From contig JANLGB010000006.1 of NCBI GenBank assembly GCA_024653405.1, positions 1 to 21,996 on the forward strand: 21,996 nucleotides of DNA, given 5' to 3'. This DNA is from Candidatus Saccharicenans sp. GTDB taxonomy: Bacteria > Acidobacteriota > Aminicenantia > Aminicenantales > Saccharicenantaceae. Within the stretch, counting starts at the first letter, position 1, and each line of letters begins with the position of its first letter. Shown here piece after piece: positions 8,146 to 16,865 of this stretch. The position numbers and the translations under genes are program-made. The notes under the pieces were generated by a model. That model saw nothing but the letters and a program-made list of their open reading frames with translations, ran no database searches and had not been told where the DNA came from.

Positions 8146-9699
8146 ATGAAAAAAGACTGCCAATCCATGAGACGCTTGGTTTCAAACTTTTATAGGGCTA
8201 CACCTAAGAGGCCAATAATTATTTGGGCCTTTCTTGTAGTTTTTATTATCATCATTGCTTTTCCTGCTCTTTATGCTGCTGATTACAAAGCCTCGCTCTT
8301 TGGCATAAAATCAAACAGCACCACCCTAAATACCCGCTCCATCCAGAAGGCCATTGACTACATCCATGAGAACGGCGGCGGGCGGTTAGTGTTTGACGTC
8401 GGCCGCTATCTAACCGGAACCATTTACCTAAAATCCAATGTTACTATCCATCTGCTCGAGGGAGCGGTGCTGGTCGGTTCGCCCAATCCCTTTGACTATG
8501 ACTACAATCCCAAACGCAACTGGACCGCTCTAATTTTCGCCCTGGAACAGGAAAACGTGGGTATAACAGGTGAGGGCGGGGTAATTGACGGGCAGGGCTT
8601 CACCGTGGCTTACAACCTGGTGGATATAATTCACAAGGGGCTCATCCAGGACCCGCTGCGCAACGACCGCCCCCGCGAAGGCCTCCGCCCCCAGAACATT
8701 TATTTCTGGCGCTGCCAGAATGTCAGGGTTGAAGGCATCACCTTGAAAGACCCGGCCAGCTGGAACCAGCAGTATGACCAGTGTCGGAACGTGGTCATTA
8801 AAAACCTGATTATAGACAGCAAGTCTTACTGGAATAACGATGGAGTGGACATCGTTGATTGCGATAACGTGGAAGTGGCCAACCTTTATATTGACGCGGC
8901 GGATGACGGCATCTGCCTTAAATCGCACGATGAAAACGCCGTCTGCCAGAATGTTTATATCCACGACAATGTTGTCCGGACAAGCGCCAACGGCCTCAAA
9001 TTCGGCACAGCTTCGCTGGGCGGGTTCAAAAATATCAAGATTATCAATAACGTTGTCTATGACACTTATCGCTCAGCCATTACTTTTGCCGCAGTTGATG
9101 GGGGCTTTGTCGAGGATGTAACTGTTGATGGGCTTAAGTCCATCAACACCGGCAACGTCATTTTCCTGAGGATAGGCGAGCGCTGGCGTCCCGGAAAGAA
9201 AGGCCGGCTGCGGAATATTTCGATTTCCAACGTCTACGCTGAGGTGCCGGCCACCAAGCCCGATGCCGGCTACAACTACGAAGGACCCTGGGAGCATCAG
9301 CCGCGGAACATTTCCCCCTCATCAATTGTCGGGCAGCCGGATGCTCTGATTGAGAACATAACTCTGAAAAACATTGAAATTCATCATCCTGGCGGTGGCG
9401 ACCCGTATTTCGCCCACGTCGGTCTTGACGAACTGGACAAGGTCCCGGAGCTTCCGGGAAGCTACCCGGAGTTTTCCATGTTCCGGGAACTTCCGGCCTG
9501 GGGCTTTTATGTGCGCCACGCCCGGAATATCACTTTTGAGAACATCAAACTGGTGGCGGCAAAAAAGGATTACCGACGGCCGATAGTCCTGGATGACGTC
9601 CACAACATGAGAATAAAAGGGCTGCAGGTCCAGGAACCAGGCCCGAAAAAGGACCCTGTCTACATCTACAGGTCAACAGACACCAAGGTAGAGAAGTAA
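8146..9699 (+). CDS. GH28-like (polygalacturonase superfamily) parallel beta-helix glycosidase
   Basis: A 517-residue exported protein. A long basic N-region precedes a hydrophobic core, IIIWAFLVVFIIIIAFPALYA, with likely cleavage near residue 45. The remainder has beta-helix periodicity (NVTIHLLEGAVLVG, NVRVEGITLKDPASW, NVVIKNLIIDS). GH28-like acidic sites are present: NNDGVD at 230-235 and ADDGICLKS at 252-260. The canonical GHG is replaced by ANGLKFG (281-287), and I find no RIK motif, so the active site is divergent and polygalacturonase activity should not be assumed. The family hydrolyses pectin-type polymers with acid catalysis. The start is fixed by the RBS AGGAGGG; an in-frame ATG at 8167 is the alternative. 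It faces the S10 gene across a REP-like element. Confidence 0.85.
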   Translation: MKKDCQSMRRLVSNFYRATPKRPIIIWAFLVVFIIIIAFPALYAADYKASLFGIKSNSTTLNTRSIQKAIDYIHENGGGRLVFDVGRYLTGTIYLKSNVTIHLLEGAVLVGSPNPFDYDYNPKRNWTALIFALEQENVGITGEGGVIDGQGFTVAYNLVDIIHKGLIQDPLRNDRPREGLRPQNIYFWRCQNVRVEGITLKDPASWNQQYDQCRNVVIKNLIIDSKSYWNNDGVDIVDCDNVEVANLYIDAADDGICLKSHDENAVCQNVYIHDNVVRTSANGLKFGTASLGGFKNIKIINNVVYDTYRSAITFAAVDGGFVEDVTVDGLKSINTGNVIFLRIGERWRPGKKGRLRNISISNVYAEVPATKPDAGYNYEGPWEHQPRNISPSSIVGQPDALIENITLKNIEIHHPGGGDPYFAHVGLDELDKVPELPGSYPEFSMFRELPAWGFYVRHARNITFENIKLVAAKKDYRRPIVLDDVHNMRIKGLQVQEPGPKKDPVYIYRSTDTKVEK

Positions 9700-9703
9700 A
9701 AAA

Positions 9704-9792
9704 GGGGGACACAATACTCATTGCCCTAATTTCCCACTGATTTCCAATCTCTTAACAGCGCAAAAATATGGTAAACGAGTATTGTGTCCCCC
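9704..9792. repeat. REP-like palindromic element with 16-bp perfect arms
   Basis: The left arm GGGGGACACAATACTC (9704-9719) is the exact reverse complement of GAGTATTGTGTCCCCC (9777-9792), around a 57-nt middle. It fills the gap between two convergent genes. Size, GGGGAC ends, intergenic position and a second, decayed copy at 6115 fit a small non-autonomous repeat of the kind mobilised by REP-associated tyrosine transposases. That enzyme is not in the window. It may also serve as a bidirectional transcript end. Confidence 0.75.
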
Positions 9793-9801
9793 GTTTCCTT
9801 T

Positions 9802-11406
9802 TTACTTGGTGGCCCAGGTGATGAAGGCGGCCAGGTCGCTTCTCAACTTCTTAAGCGACGGCTTATGGATGTACATCATGTGCCCGGCCTGGTAATAGCC
9901 CATCCGCACCCTGTCCTTGAACGAGCCGTCCAGCATCAACTGGCTGAAAGTATATTCGGTTCCAAAAAATGGGGTGGCTCCGTCATAATAGCCGTTACAG
10001 CAGAAGATTTTGAGAGCCGTGTTCTCGGCCATGGCCTGCCTCAGGGTTTCGGCCACGTACAGCGACCCTTCCCGAGAACTTCGCCCCGCTGCCCTGGTCG
10101 CGCCCGGAACCCGGGCCGCCCCGGGCTGGAAGTTAAAGTTCCACGGATAAACATTGCCATAAATGGCGTAGGGGACTTCTTTCTTGTAATTCAACACCGT
10201 TCCCACGTAATTATTAAGAGCAGCTGAAAAAGGCCCCATGATAAGGGCGCTGGACGGGTCATACTCGTAGCTTTCGCCGGCGGCGTCGGCATCCCGGCCG
10301 GTAAACCTGCTGTCCAGCCGTCCGACCGTCAGCCGCCTGTCTCGCAGAAGCTCCTTGACGAACCGGTCGTGCCTGACCCGCAAGTTGGAATTTTTCAAAT
10401 AATCAACCGACAATCCGGTCAGCTCCGACATTTTCCTGGCCACAGCCTCTACCTGCCCGGCCGTCAGCAGGTTCCCCTTAATCAAGGCCGGCAAATATTC
10501 ATTCACGGCAAATTCCCTGGCTTCCTGTAGCAGCCCGGTCAGCTCTTTCTTCTGGTTGGCTTCGGGCAGTTTTTTATGGTACCAGGCCGTAGCCGTGTAG
10601 TGCGGGAGGAAAACCATATAGGAGAGATTATTCCCAGGATTAAAGGAGAGAGTGGCAAAATCCAGAACGCTCGACAGGAGCACGATGCCGTTCAAGTAAA
10701 TTCCGTAAGTCCGGTTCTGCAGAACCCCGGAAAGTACCGCGGCCCTGGTTGTCCCGTAACTTTCCCCCAGCAAGAACTTGGGCGAACTCCAGCGGTCGAA
10801 GGTCGTCAGGTAAATTCGGATGAATTCGGCGAAGGCCAGGCCATCCTCTTCTACCCCGTGAAATTGGCTGCCGGCTTCCCCTGGCAGCGGCCGGCTATAA
10901 CCCGTAGACACGGCATCAACAAATACCAGGTCGGTCAGGTCGAGAAGGGAACAATCGCTGTCGACCACCCCGGCCGGAGTCTGGAGCGGGTAGCCCTCCT
11001 CGTCCATGGCCACCCGCTTTGGCCCGATTCCACCCAAATGCAACCAGACGGTCGAAGAGCCGGGTCCGCCGTTGAAGCAGAACATGACCGGCCTGGTCGA
11101 CTTATCTTTAACGTCGTCCCTGGTATAGGCCACGAAGAACATCGAGGCCCCGGGCGTTTCGTCCTGTTTCAGAACGGTCAGCTCGCCGGCCGTGGCCTTG
11201 TAGGGCACGACCTTGCCCTCTATCACCACCTGATTTGTGGTTATGGAGAAGGGTCGGGGTTCGGGCCTGGTGATTTTCTTGGCCTCCTGGGCTTGGGGTT
11301 GGCTACCGGCTCCCGGTCTGGTCTGAGCTAAAGCCGGAGTCAAGACCATAACCAGCACTATCAGCCCTGTCATCAAAGCTGTAAAAACATTAAATTCCTT
11401 TCTCAT
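9802..11406 (-). CDS. Secreted peptidase S10 (serine carboxypeptidase-like)
   Basis: A 534-residue alpha/beta-hydrolase of the S10 family, which removes C-terminal residues from peptides or, in some lineages, acts as an acyltransferase. A cleavable signal peptide ends near ALAQ (residue 28). FNGGPGSS at about 111-118 is the oxyanion-region motif. GESYGTT places the nucleophile at about S216, NGYYDGATP gives the acid at about D475, and YQAGHMMYIH gives about H509, so the triad is complete. Length is normal. The RBS AAGGAGG lies 7 nt upstream of the ATG. A near-consensus sigma-70 promoter lies 47-75 nt upstream of the start codon, so it is expressed independently of the upstream barrel genes. 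Likely a periplasmic or extracellular peptide scavenger. Confidence 0.92.
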   Translation of the reverse strand: MRKEFNVFTALMTGLIVLVMVLTPALAQTRPGAGSQPQAQEAKKITRPEPRPFSITTNQVVIEGKVVPYKATAGELTVLKQDETPGASMFFVAYTRDDVKDKSTRPVMFCFNGGPGSSTVWLHLGGIGPKRVAMDEEGYPLQTPAGVVDSDCSLLDLTDLVFVDAVSTGYSRPLPGEAGSQFHGVEEDGLAFAEFIRIYLTTFDRWSSPKFLLGESYGTTRAAVLSGVLQNRTYGIYLNGIVLLSSVLDFATLSFNPGNNLSYMVFLPHYTATAWYHKKLPEANQKKELTGLLQEAREFAVNEYLPALIKGNLLTAGQVEAVARKMSELTGLSVDYLKNSNLRVRHDRFVKELLRDRRLTVGRLDSRFTGRDADAAGESYEYDPSSALIMGPFSAALNNYVGTVLNYKKEVPYAIYGNVYPWNFNFQPGAARVPGATRAAGRSSREGSLYVAETLRQAMAENTALKIFCCNGYYDGATPFFGTEYTFSQLMLDGSFKDRVRMGYYQAGHMMYIHKPSLKKLRSDLAAFITWATK

Positions 11407-11452
11407 GCGGGCCTCCTTAGGTCATTCTGCCAAAGCAAGACATTTACAACTC

Positions 11453-11481
11453 TTATAAATTGAGAAACTGAAATTTGTCAA
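11453..11481 (-). promoter_or_regulatory. Sigma-70-type promoter for the S10 peptidase gene
   Basis: On the minus strand TTGACA (11476-11481) is a perfect -35. A 17-bp spacer separates it from TTATAA (11453-11458), or 18 bp from TATAAG (11452-11457). The start codon lies about 45 nt beyond the -10. This is the best promoter match I found in the window. Confidence 0.65.
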
Positions 11482-11505
11482 ATAAAATAAAGGTCCTAAG
11501 AACCT
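11479..11505 (-). terminator. Candidate terminator between the barrel gene and the S10 gene
   Basis: On the minus strand AGGTTC-TTA-GGACCT forms a 6-bp stem with one T.G pair (11491-11505), followed by TTATTTTATTT. It lies about 125 nt after the barrel stop codon and immediately before the S10 promoter. The stem is short, so confidence is modest. Confidence 0.4.
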
Positions 11506-11630
11506 GCGGGGTGGAATATACTTGGCTTTTTCTCAAAAAGAAAGCAGTTTTAACGGCAGGCTAAAAATTACCGCCCCGGCCTGAGTCTAATCTCTGGAAA
11601 TGAGAAACTCCCTCTTTATTTTATTCCGCT

Positions 11631-13009
11631 CTAATATGAAATGCTCATGGAAAAACCCCCGCTGCCGCTTCCGAACCTCGGGTTGACCACGTTGCTGAAA
11701 ATGGAGCCAAAAGAATAGCTAAAGCCAATTGAAAAATAATAATTGTATGAAGTGGCCAACTGTTTTCTCATGAGCAGCACATCTTCCCAGGAAGCGCTGG
11801 CCTTGGCTATGGAGATTAAATCATGAATCCTGGAATAACCGCCGTAAACATTCACCGAAAATCCCAGGAACAATCTGACCGACAGGTCGGTGTTAAGTTC
11901 GATGCGGTACTTGCTGAAATCGTGAAAAAAGTGCGAAGCTTCAACCCCGGTGGTTATGGTACCCCACTTTTGCTTCAATTCGAGAGTGGCCGACAAGTTT
12001 TCACTCACCAGGAATTGCCTGGTACGGTCAAAAATAGTTTCCTCGAAATAAAAAGCCGGCCCCACCTCCAGACTGTAGGTCAGGCGCAGCTGCCTCTTCG
12101 TTGATTGTGAATAGGGGAAAATATTGTACTCTATGGCCGGTGAAATCCTTGAGGAAAGCTTGATATTCTGATAGGTGGAGCTAGTCAGCGTGGCGAAAGC
12201 CCCGACCGACCAGTGCTCTCCCAGGCTCTTGGCCACCAGCCCCCGGAAGCCATAACCGTGAGACTTACTGATGAAGGTCAGGTCTTCGTACTCAAAGGTG
12301 TTGCGGTAAAAATTGCCGCTGACCGACAACCTGATTTTCCAGTCGGGGGTCACCCGGTTGGCCGAGAAGTTGCCGAAGAAACTCTGGTAAGAATAGCTTT
12401 TTTCCCGTTGAGGAAACTGTTGGCGCTCAGGCTGAAAACCCAGAAGTTCCAGGGGTCTACTACCGCGGTCGGCTTGACCCCTTCTTCCAGCTTTATCTTC
12501 AACTTCCGGGCGGCCGGCGTTCGGCCAGCCAGCGGGACCAGGCCAGTTTTGATAGCTTTAGCGATTTCTTGCTGCTGCCTTTCTTTTTCCATCCCTTCCG
12601 GCAGGCTTAATTCAGTCTGGTAATTCTTCCCGGCCAGTTCTTTCAGACCGGTGAAAGTGATCTTTAAGATTCTCTGGCCCTGGCTGAATTCTTCTTTTAT
12701 CCCTATGGTCACATTAGCTTCATCCTCACTCCAAACAAAGTCGGCGAAGGCTACCTGCTGTTTCAGAATCTCCAGCGGCACCTCCAATTGTCCGACGAAA
12801 ACCTTGAGACTCCTGGCTTCGTAGTCTTCGCCGTTCATCTGGGAAAAGAGGGGAAACGGTGTCAGGATGAAAATCATCAGGAGCGGCAATAGGCCAAACC
12901 GCCCGCTGGCTTGTTTTCTGCCTGCGTCCCGTCTTCCGCCCGAAGGCAGCCGGCTGGAACCCATCGCTCTCGTTTTATCGGTCATCACGGGTCTTTCTTC
13001 TTTAATCAT
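11631..13009 (-). pseudogene. Outer-membrane-type beta-barrel protein B, frameshifted at an A6 run
   Basis: Two overlapping frames together encode one protein similar to its upstream neighbour (13145-14500). The first (12350-13009, 219 residues) has a signal sequence, LLPLLMIFILTPFPLFSQ, and the periplasmic domain, ending soon after WVFSLSANSFLNGKK. The second (11631-12353) carries the barrel (LVAKSLGEHWSVGAF, SPAIEYNIFPYS, terminal SMSISY). Switching frame at the AAAAAA run (plus-strand T6, 12398-12403) restores SYSYQSFFGNFSANRV, matching GSFSANRV in the paralogue. The GTG at 12353 is therefore not a true start. One extra A, or a -1 slip, would give a ~459-residue product. The ATG at 13009 follows AAGGA. 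It may be a sequencing indel, a real pseudogene or a slippage-dependent gene; function unknown. Confidence 0.8.
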
Positions 13010-13144
13010 ATTTCCTTACTCCTGGACTCTTTGACTGTTCATTTTGATTCTCCGCGGCCTGGGCCAGAACCCTACCGCCGAAACTTCTTTTCTTTCCGGC
13101 TTGCTGGCCGTTCCCGGGCCTTTGTTCCTTCATCTTTCCCTCTC

Positions 13145-14500
13145 TTAATCCAGCTCGATATGTAGGCCACCGCTGCCGACCGAGCCGAACCGGGGGTTGA
13201 CCACGTTGGTGAAAATCGAACCGAAGCTGTAGCTGAAGCCTACCGCCAGGAAGTAGTTGTAGCTGGTAGCCAGCATCTTGCGCTGCAAAATGACCTCTTC
13301 CCAGCTGGCCCCACCCTTGGGCAATGAAAGCTGGTCGTGAATGAGCGAAGCCCCGCCGAATAAGTAAGCATTCAGACCCTTGACCAGGTTCAGGGAAATC
13401 ATGTTGAACACAGAAACCTGGTGCTTGCTCAGGTCATGAAAGTAGTGCGAGCCCTCGACTGAAGTGCTGATGCTGCCCCACTTTTCCCTCAAATCCAGAG
13501 TGACGGCCAGCGACTGGCTGAGCAGAGTTTCCTTCATCTTGTCGTACAGGGTTTCTTCAAAATACTTAGCCAGTGTTGGCCCCACCTTGTACAGAAAACG
13601 CAACTGCCTGCGGGTCGATTCCGAATAGGGGAAAAGGTCGAATTCAATGGCCGGAGAGATATTGATTTTCAGCCGGTGATTGCTGTAGGTGGAGCTGGTA
13701 ACCGAATAAAAGAAGCCAGCCGACCAATGCTCACCCAGGCTCTTAACAAACAGGCCGCTGCCGTTGAAGGTCCTGGTATTGGATTCCAGGTTTTGGTCCT
13801 CATAGGTGTAACGGTCCTGACGGTGGGAGGCGCTGGCGGTGAAATTGAATTTCATGTCCCTGGTAACCCGGTTGGCTGAAAATGAACCCCGGACTGATTC
13901 TGAAGCATGGGCCTGTTCCCCGCTGAAGTATCCGCTGCTGCTGAGGCTGAAGACCCAGGACTTTGAGCGGTCGGCGGCCGGAGTCGGAGCGGCCTCTGCC
14001 TTCAGGAAATCTACCTTGATTTTCTCCCTGATCGGGGTGCGGTTAACATAGGCCATCAGGCCGATTTTTAAGACTTCTGTCAGCCCGGACCGGATTTCTT
14101 CCTCAGTGTCTGTCTTGTGGGAAAAATACCGGAAAATGTTGTCCTGGCCCTGGAAACGGTTCTGCCCGATAAAAGTCAGGGTATATTCCCGCCCGCCGCT
14201 GCCGGTGGCCAGGGTGGTGATCAACACATGAACATCGGCCTCTTGGCGTTCCCGGACATAATTGACAAAGGGAATTTCCGTCTTGATGTAATCGAGGTCG
14301 CACGAACCACAATCGATATAAACCCTGGGAGCGGTCTTCTTGAGCTCTTCTAAAGATCCAGCGGTTGACTGGCTGGGTTGGGTTGGCTGAACCTGGGCCA
14401 GGGAGAGCCAGGCCATAGTCACCATTATCGATAGGATGAGCAAGAAAATCAGTTTCGAAGGTTTCAGGCTGATTCTGTCTTTATCGCCTGGGGTTGACAT
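13145..14500 (-). CDS. Outer-membrane-type beta-barrel protein A with N-terminal conserved domain of unknown function
   Basis: A 451-residue exported protein. Residues ~14-35 form the signal hydrophobic core (LIFLLILSIMVTMAWLSLAQ). Residues ~55-160 form a compact domain starting PRVYIDCGSCDLDYIKTEI and running through FVNYVRERQEADVHVLIT, TGSGGREYTLTFIG and TDTEEEIRSGLTEVLKIGLM. I recognise this as a recurring uncharacterised secreted domain but cannot name it. Residues ~180-451 alternate polar and hydrophobic as in beta-strands, with FSANRVTRDMKFNFTASA, FDLFPYSESTRRQLRF and a C-terminal FGSIFTNVVNPRF, which suggests an outer-membrane barrel. The ATG follows GGAGG at 6 nt. It lies directly upstream of paralogue B (135-nt gap), pointing to tandem duplication. 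No function is assigned. Confidence 0.85.
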   Translation of the reverse strand: MSTPGDKDRISLKPSKLIFLLILSIMVTMAWLSLAQVQPTQPSQSTAGSLEELKKTAPRVYIDCGSCDLDYIKTEIPFVNYVRERQEADVHVLITTLATGSGGREYTLTFIGQNRFQGQDNIFRYFSHKTDTEEEIRSGLTEVLKIGLMAYVNRTPIREKIKVDFLKAEAAPTPAADRSKSWVFSLSSSGYFSGEQAHASESVRGSFSANRVTRDMKFNFTASASHRQDRYTYEDQNLESNTRTFNGSGLFVKSLGEHWSAGFFYSVTSSTYSNHRLKINISPAIEFDLFPYSESTRRQLRFLYKVGPTLAKYFEETLYDKMKETLLSQSLAVTLDLREKWGSISTSVEGSHYFHDLSKHQVSVFNMISLNLVKGLNAYLFGGASLIHDQLSLPKGGASWEEVILQRKMLATSYNYFLAVGFSYSFGSIFTNVVNPRFGSVGSGGLHIELD

Positions 14501-14613
14501 TTGTTCCTCCAGTCCAGGACTGAACTTAATAATTTACCTGTTATTTATACGTCCGCACGCGGTAAAACATTACAGGCAGACTGCAAATTTAGCCAATCGA
14601 ATACCGAACTCGC

Positions 14614-16431
14614 TTATCTTCCGGCCGGCTGCAGTATGACTTTTTCCAGTTTCAGGGCGTTGTTGTTAGCCAGGCTGGTAATCTTGAACCTGAGAACATG
14701 TTTCCCGGCCGCCAGTTCGACCTGGCCCAGGCGATGAGTAGCCGGGAAATAAATGGAAGGTGAGGGCTCTGACTGGCCCCGCACCAGCTCGCGGTCATCT
14801 ATTTCCACCAGGAAACTACTTTTCCCGCCCCACTGCCAGGCGTAGGAGGCCAGCAGTTCAAACCGGCCGCCCCGAGGCAGTTCAAATTCCCATTCCGGGA
14901 AGTCATTGACGTTCTGCCAGTTGGTCAGCAGGGTGGTGCGGTAGAAATAATCTAGGTAAGCCCGCTGGCCCATCTGAGATTTAATTTCTGCCAGGTAAAC
15001 CGGGAGTTCCAGCCTACCCTCTGCCCCTGGCTTTATTTGATAGGGCTCCGCCTGCGGCTGGCCCTCAACGTCAACCACCACCACGGTGGCCACCCGGTCC
15101 AGGGGCTCATCCGGCAATTGTACCAGCAGGTCATTTCCTTTCCGCGAATAGTTCAGTTTTTGTCGGTCGGCCAGAAAATAGACTTTTTGCACTTTATTCT
15201 TAAGCCCGGGCAGGACGACCTTTTTATCCTGAGGCCAGCCCATTACATGAATAAAAAGTCTGTTCCCCTTGACCGTGCACCGCCCGAAAAACGGTAGTTT
15301 ATTGAAGACACTCGGCTCGCTACCGTAAATTGCCTCTCCATTGACCCGTAACCAATTGCCAATTTGTTTCAACCTTTCCACGAACTCCGGCTGGATGGTG
15401 CCGTCTGGCCTCGGCCCGATGTTCAGCAGCAGGTTTCCTCCCTTGCTGGCAATTTCAATGAGCTGTCGGATGAGCTGGGGACCATTCCGGAATTCGGTTT
15501 CGTAATGGTTGTAACCCCAGCCGTTAAAGTTCATAGTCATACAGACTTCCCATAACCGCAGGCTGCCGTCCTCGTTCCGCCAGCCAGTGGCCGGGACGTA
15601 GTTCTCCGGTGTGCCGAAATCGCCCAGCCCCGGGGCCCGGTTAAATAAGCGGTCGTTAATCAGGATATCGGGCTTTAGCTGCCTTAGCATCCGGCCGATT
15701 CCTATGGCCTCATAGTCTTCATTCTTATGTTCCCACTCACCGTCAAACCACAGAATGGCCGGCTGGTATTTAAGCACCAGCTCCTGGAGCTGGCTTTTCA
15801 TGTACCTGACATACCTCTTGAAATCTGCTCCCCCAGCTGGCCGGTCTTTCTCCCAGCTCCGCCGCGGCAGGTAGTCGGGGTGATACCAGTCCATAATAGA
15901 GTAATAAAAACCGATGGGCAGGTTTTCTTCCCGGCAGGCCTGGACCAGCTCACCCAGCAAATCTCTTTTGATTCTGGCTCCCAAGCTGTCGTTCTCGGTG
16001 AAGGCGCTGTCAAAGAGGCAGAAGCCGTCATGGTGCTTGGAGGTTATGACGATATACTTCACCCCGGCTTCTCTGGCCAGTTTAACCCAGTCCCGCGGAT
16101 TGTAGTTTACCGGGTTGAAACTCCGGGCGTATTTCTGGTATTCAGCCCAGGGTATCTGCAACAGTTCCCGGGCCCACTCTTCGCGCCCGATCTGGGAATA
16201 AACACCCCAGTGGATGAAAAGGCCGAATTTAGCTTCCCGGAACCAGTCCAGCCTGGAGCGCTGACCAGTTTTTTCCTCAAGAGAGGAAGCGGTCAGGACA
16301 GGCCCGGACAACAGAAAAATTAACATGGCCAGCCACAATAATTTCCAGCCGCCGGCTAGTTGTGTCCAGCCGGGTTTTGTCATTTTCTTTAGACCGGATA
16401 AAGTTTTTGTAGCCCGGAGATTTTTTGCCAT
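14614..16431 (-). CDS. Alpha-L-fucosidase, glycoside hydrolase family 29
   Basis: A 605-residue exported enzyme predicted to release alpha-L-fucose from glycans by a retaining mechanism. After a membrane-spanning signal (about 29-48, WKLLWLAMLIFLLSG) comes the GH29 barrel: WFREAKFGLFIHWGVYS at ~63-79, YIVITSKHHDGFCLFDS at ~126-142, GFYYSIMDWYHPDY, and ILWFDGEWE with the nucleophile at about D230. GGNLLLNIGPRPDGTI marks the end of the catalytic domain. A C-terminal beta-rich module (after about residue 470; WEFELPRGGRFELLASYAW) looks like an accessory sugar-binding or sandwich domain. The ATG at 16431 is chosen because GGAGG lies about 6 nt upstream; an in-frame TTG at 16455 has no such site. 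It lies between the sulfatase-like gene and the barrels on the same strand. Confidence 0.93.
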   Translation of the reverse strand: MAKNLRATKTLSGLKKMTKPGWTQLAGGWKLLWLAMLIFLLSGPVLTASSLEEKTGQRSRLDWFREAKFGLFIHWGVYSQIGREEWARELLQIPWAEYQKYARSFNPVNYNPRDWVKLAREAGVKYIVITSKHHDGFCLFDSAFTENDSLGARIKRDLLGELVQACREENLPIGFYYSIMDWYHPDYLPRRSWEKDRPAGGADFKRYVRYMKSQLQELVLKYQPAILWFDGEWEHKNEDYEAIGIGRMLRQLKPDILINDRLFNRAPGLGDFGTPENYVPATGWRNEDGSLRLWEVCMTMNFNGWGYNHYETEFRNGPQLIRQLIEIASKGGNLLLNIGPRPDGTIQPEFVERLKQIGNWLRVNGEAIYGSEPSVFNKLPFFGRCTVKGNRLFIHVMGWPQDKKVVLPGLKNKVQKVYFLADRQKLNYSRKGNDLLVQLPDEPLDRVATVVVVDVEGQPQAEPYQIKPGAEGRLELPVYLAEIKSQMGQRAYLDYFYRTTLLTNWQNVNDFPEWEFELPRGGRFELLASYAWQWGGKSSFLVEIDDRELVRGQSEPSPSIYFPATHRLGQVELAAGKHVLRFKITSLANNNALKLEKVILQPAGR

Positions 16432-16865
16432 TGGTTCCTCCGCTGTAATCTCCAATTTTCCTTTTTCTAATCATAACAGAATTAAAAAACCAATATCACC
16501 TGGAAACTTTCAATTTTATTAATAAAAAGAGCCTGGCCCGCGGCCCGGGTGGGGGTTTCCTCAGCCTGGCTTAAGGCTCTGTTATCTTGAACCCTGTTAT
16601 CAAGAAACCTGGCAACTAGGGGGAGGGAATTGGTCGGGGTTGGGGCCATCGGGCCCGCCAGGAAACGTTTTTAGATTAGATTAAACCGCAAAAATGAAAG
16701 GAGCTTAGCCAGGGCTGTCCATGAATTACAGAAGGAAGAGGCCAGAGAACCTCCGTCAGGTCTATTTCTTTTAAGTTTTTAATGGCGGAGTAAGCTTTAA
16801 TCAGACCGAGTCGGAAGAAACCATAGGTGTGATTTCCGTGGCCTGTCTCCTTCAAATCTCCCGGC
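16432..16865. other. 434-bp gap with several GC-rich inverted repeats
   Basis: No convincing gene. AGAGCCT (16528-16534) and AGGCTCT (16574-16580) form 7-bp arms; on the minus strand the hairpin is followed by TTTTATT and could terminate sulfatase transcription. TCTTGA/TCAAGA arms lie at 16585-16590 and 16600-16605. CCTGGC (16608-16613) pairs with GCCAGG (16657-16662) and encloses GGGCC-ATCG-GGCCC (16643-16656). Nested stems could be a structured RNA or leader, but I recognise no known class. A 59-codon minus-strand frame (16676-16855, TTG start) is present without other support. Confidence 0.45.

Noticed and set aside
16580..16610. GGTTCAAG on the minus strand resembling a tRNA T-loop
   Set aside because: No 5-bp stem around it and no acceptor or anticodon arms at tRNA distances.
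16676..16855. 59-codon minus-strand frame just after the sulfatase-like gene (TTG start)
   Set aside because: Translation looks fairly protein-like and GGGAG precedes the TTG, but there is no recognisable family, an unusual start and no other support.
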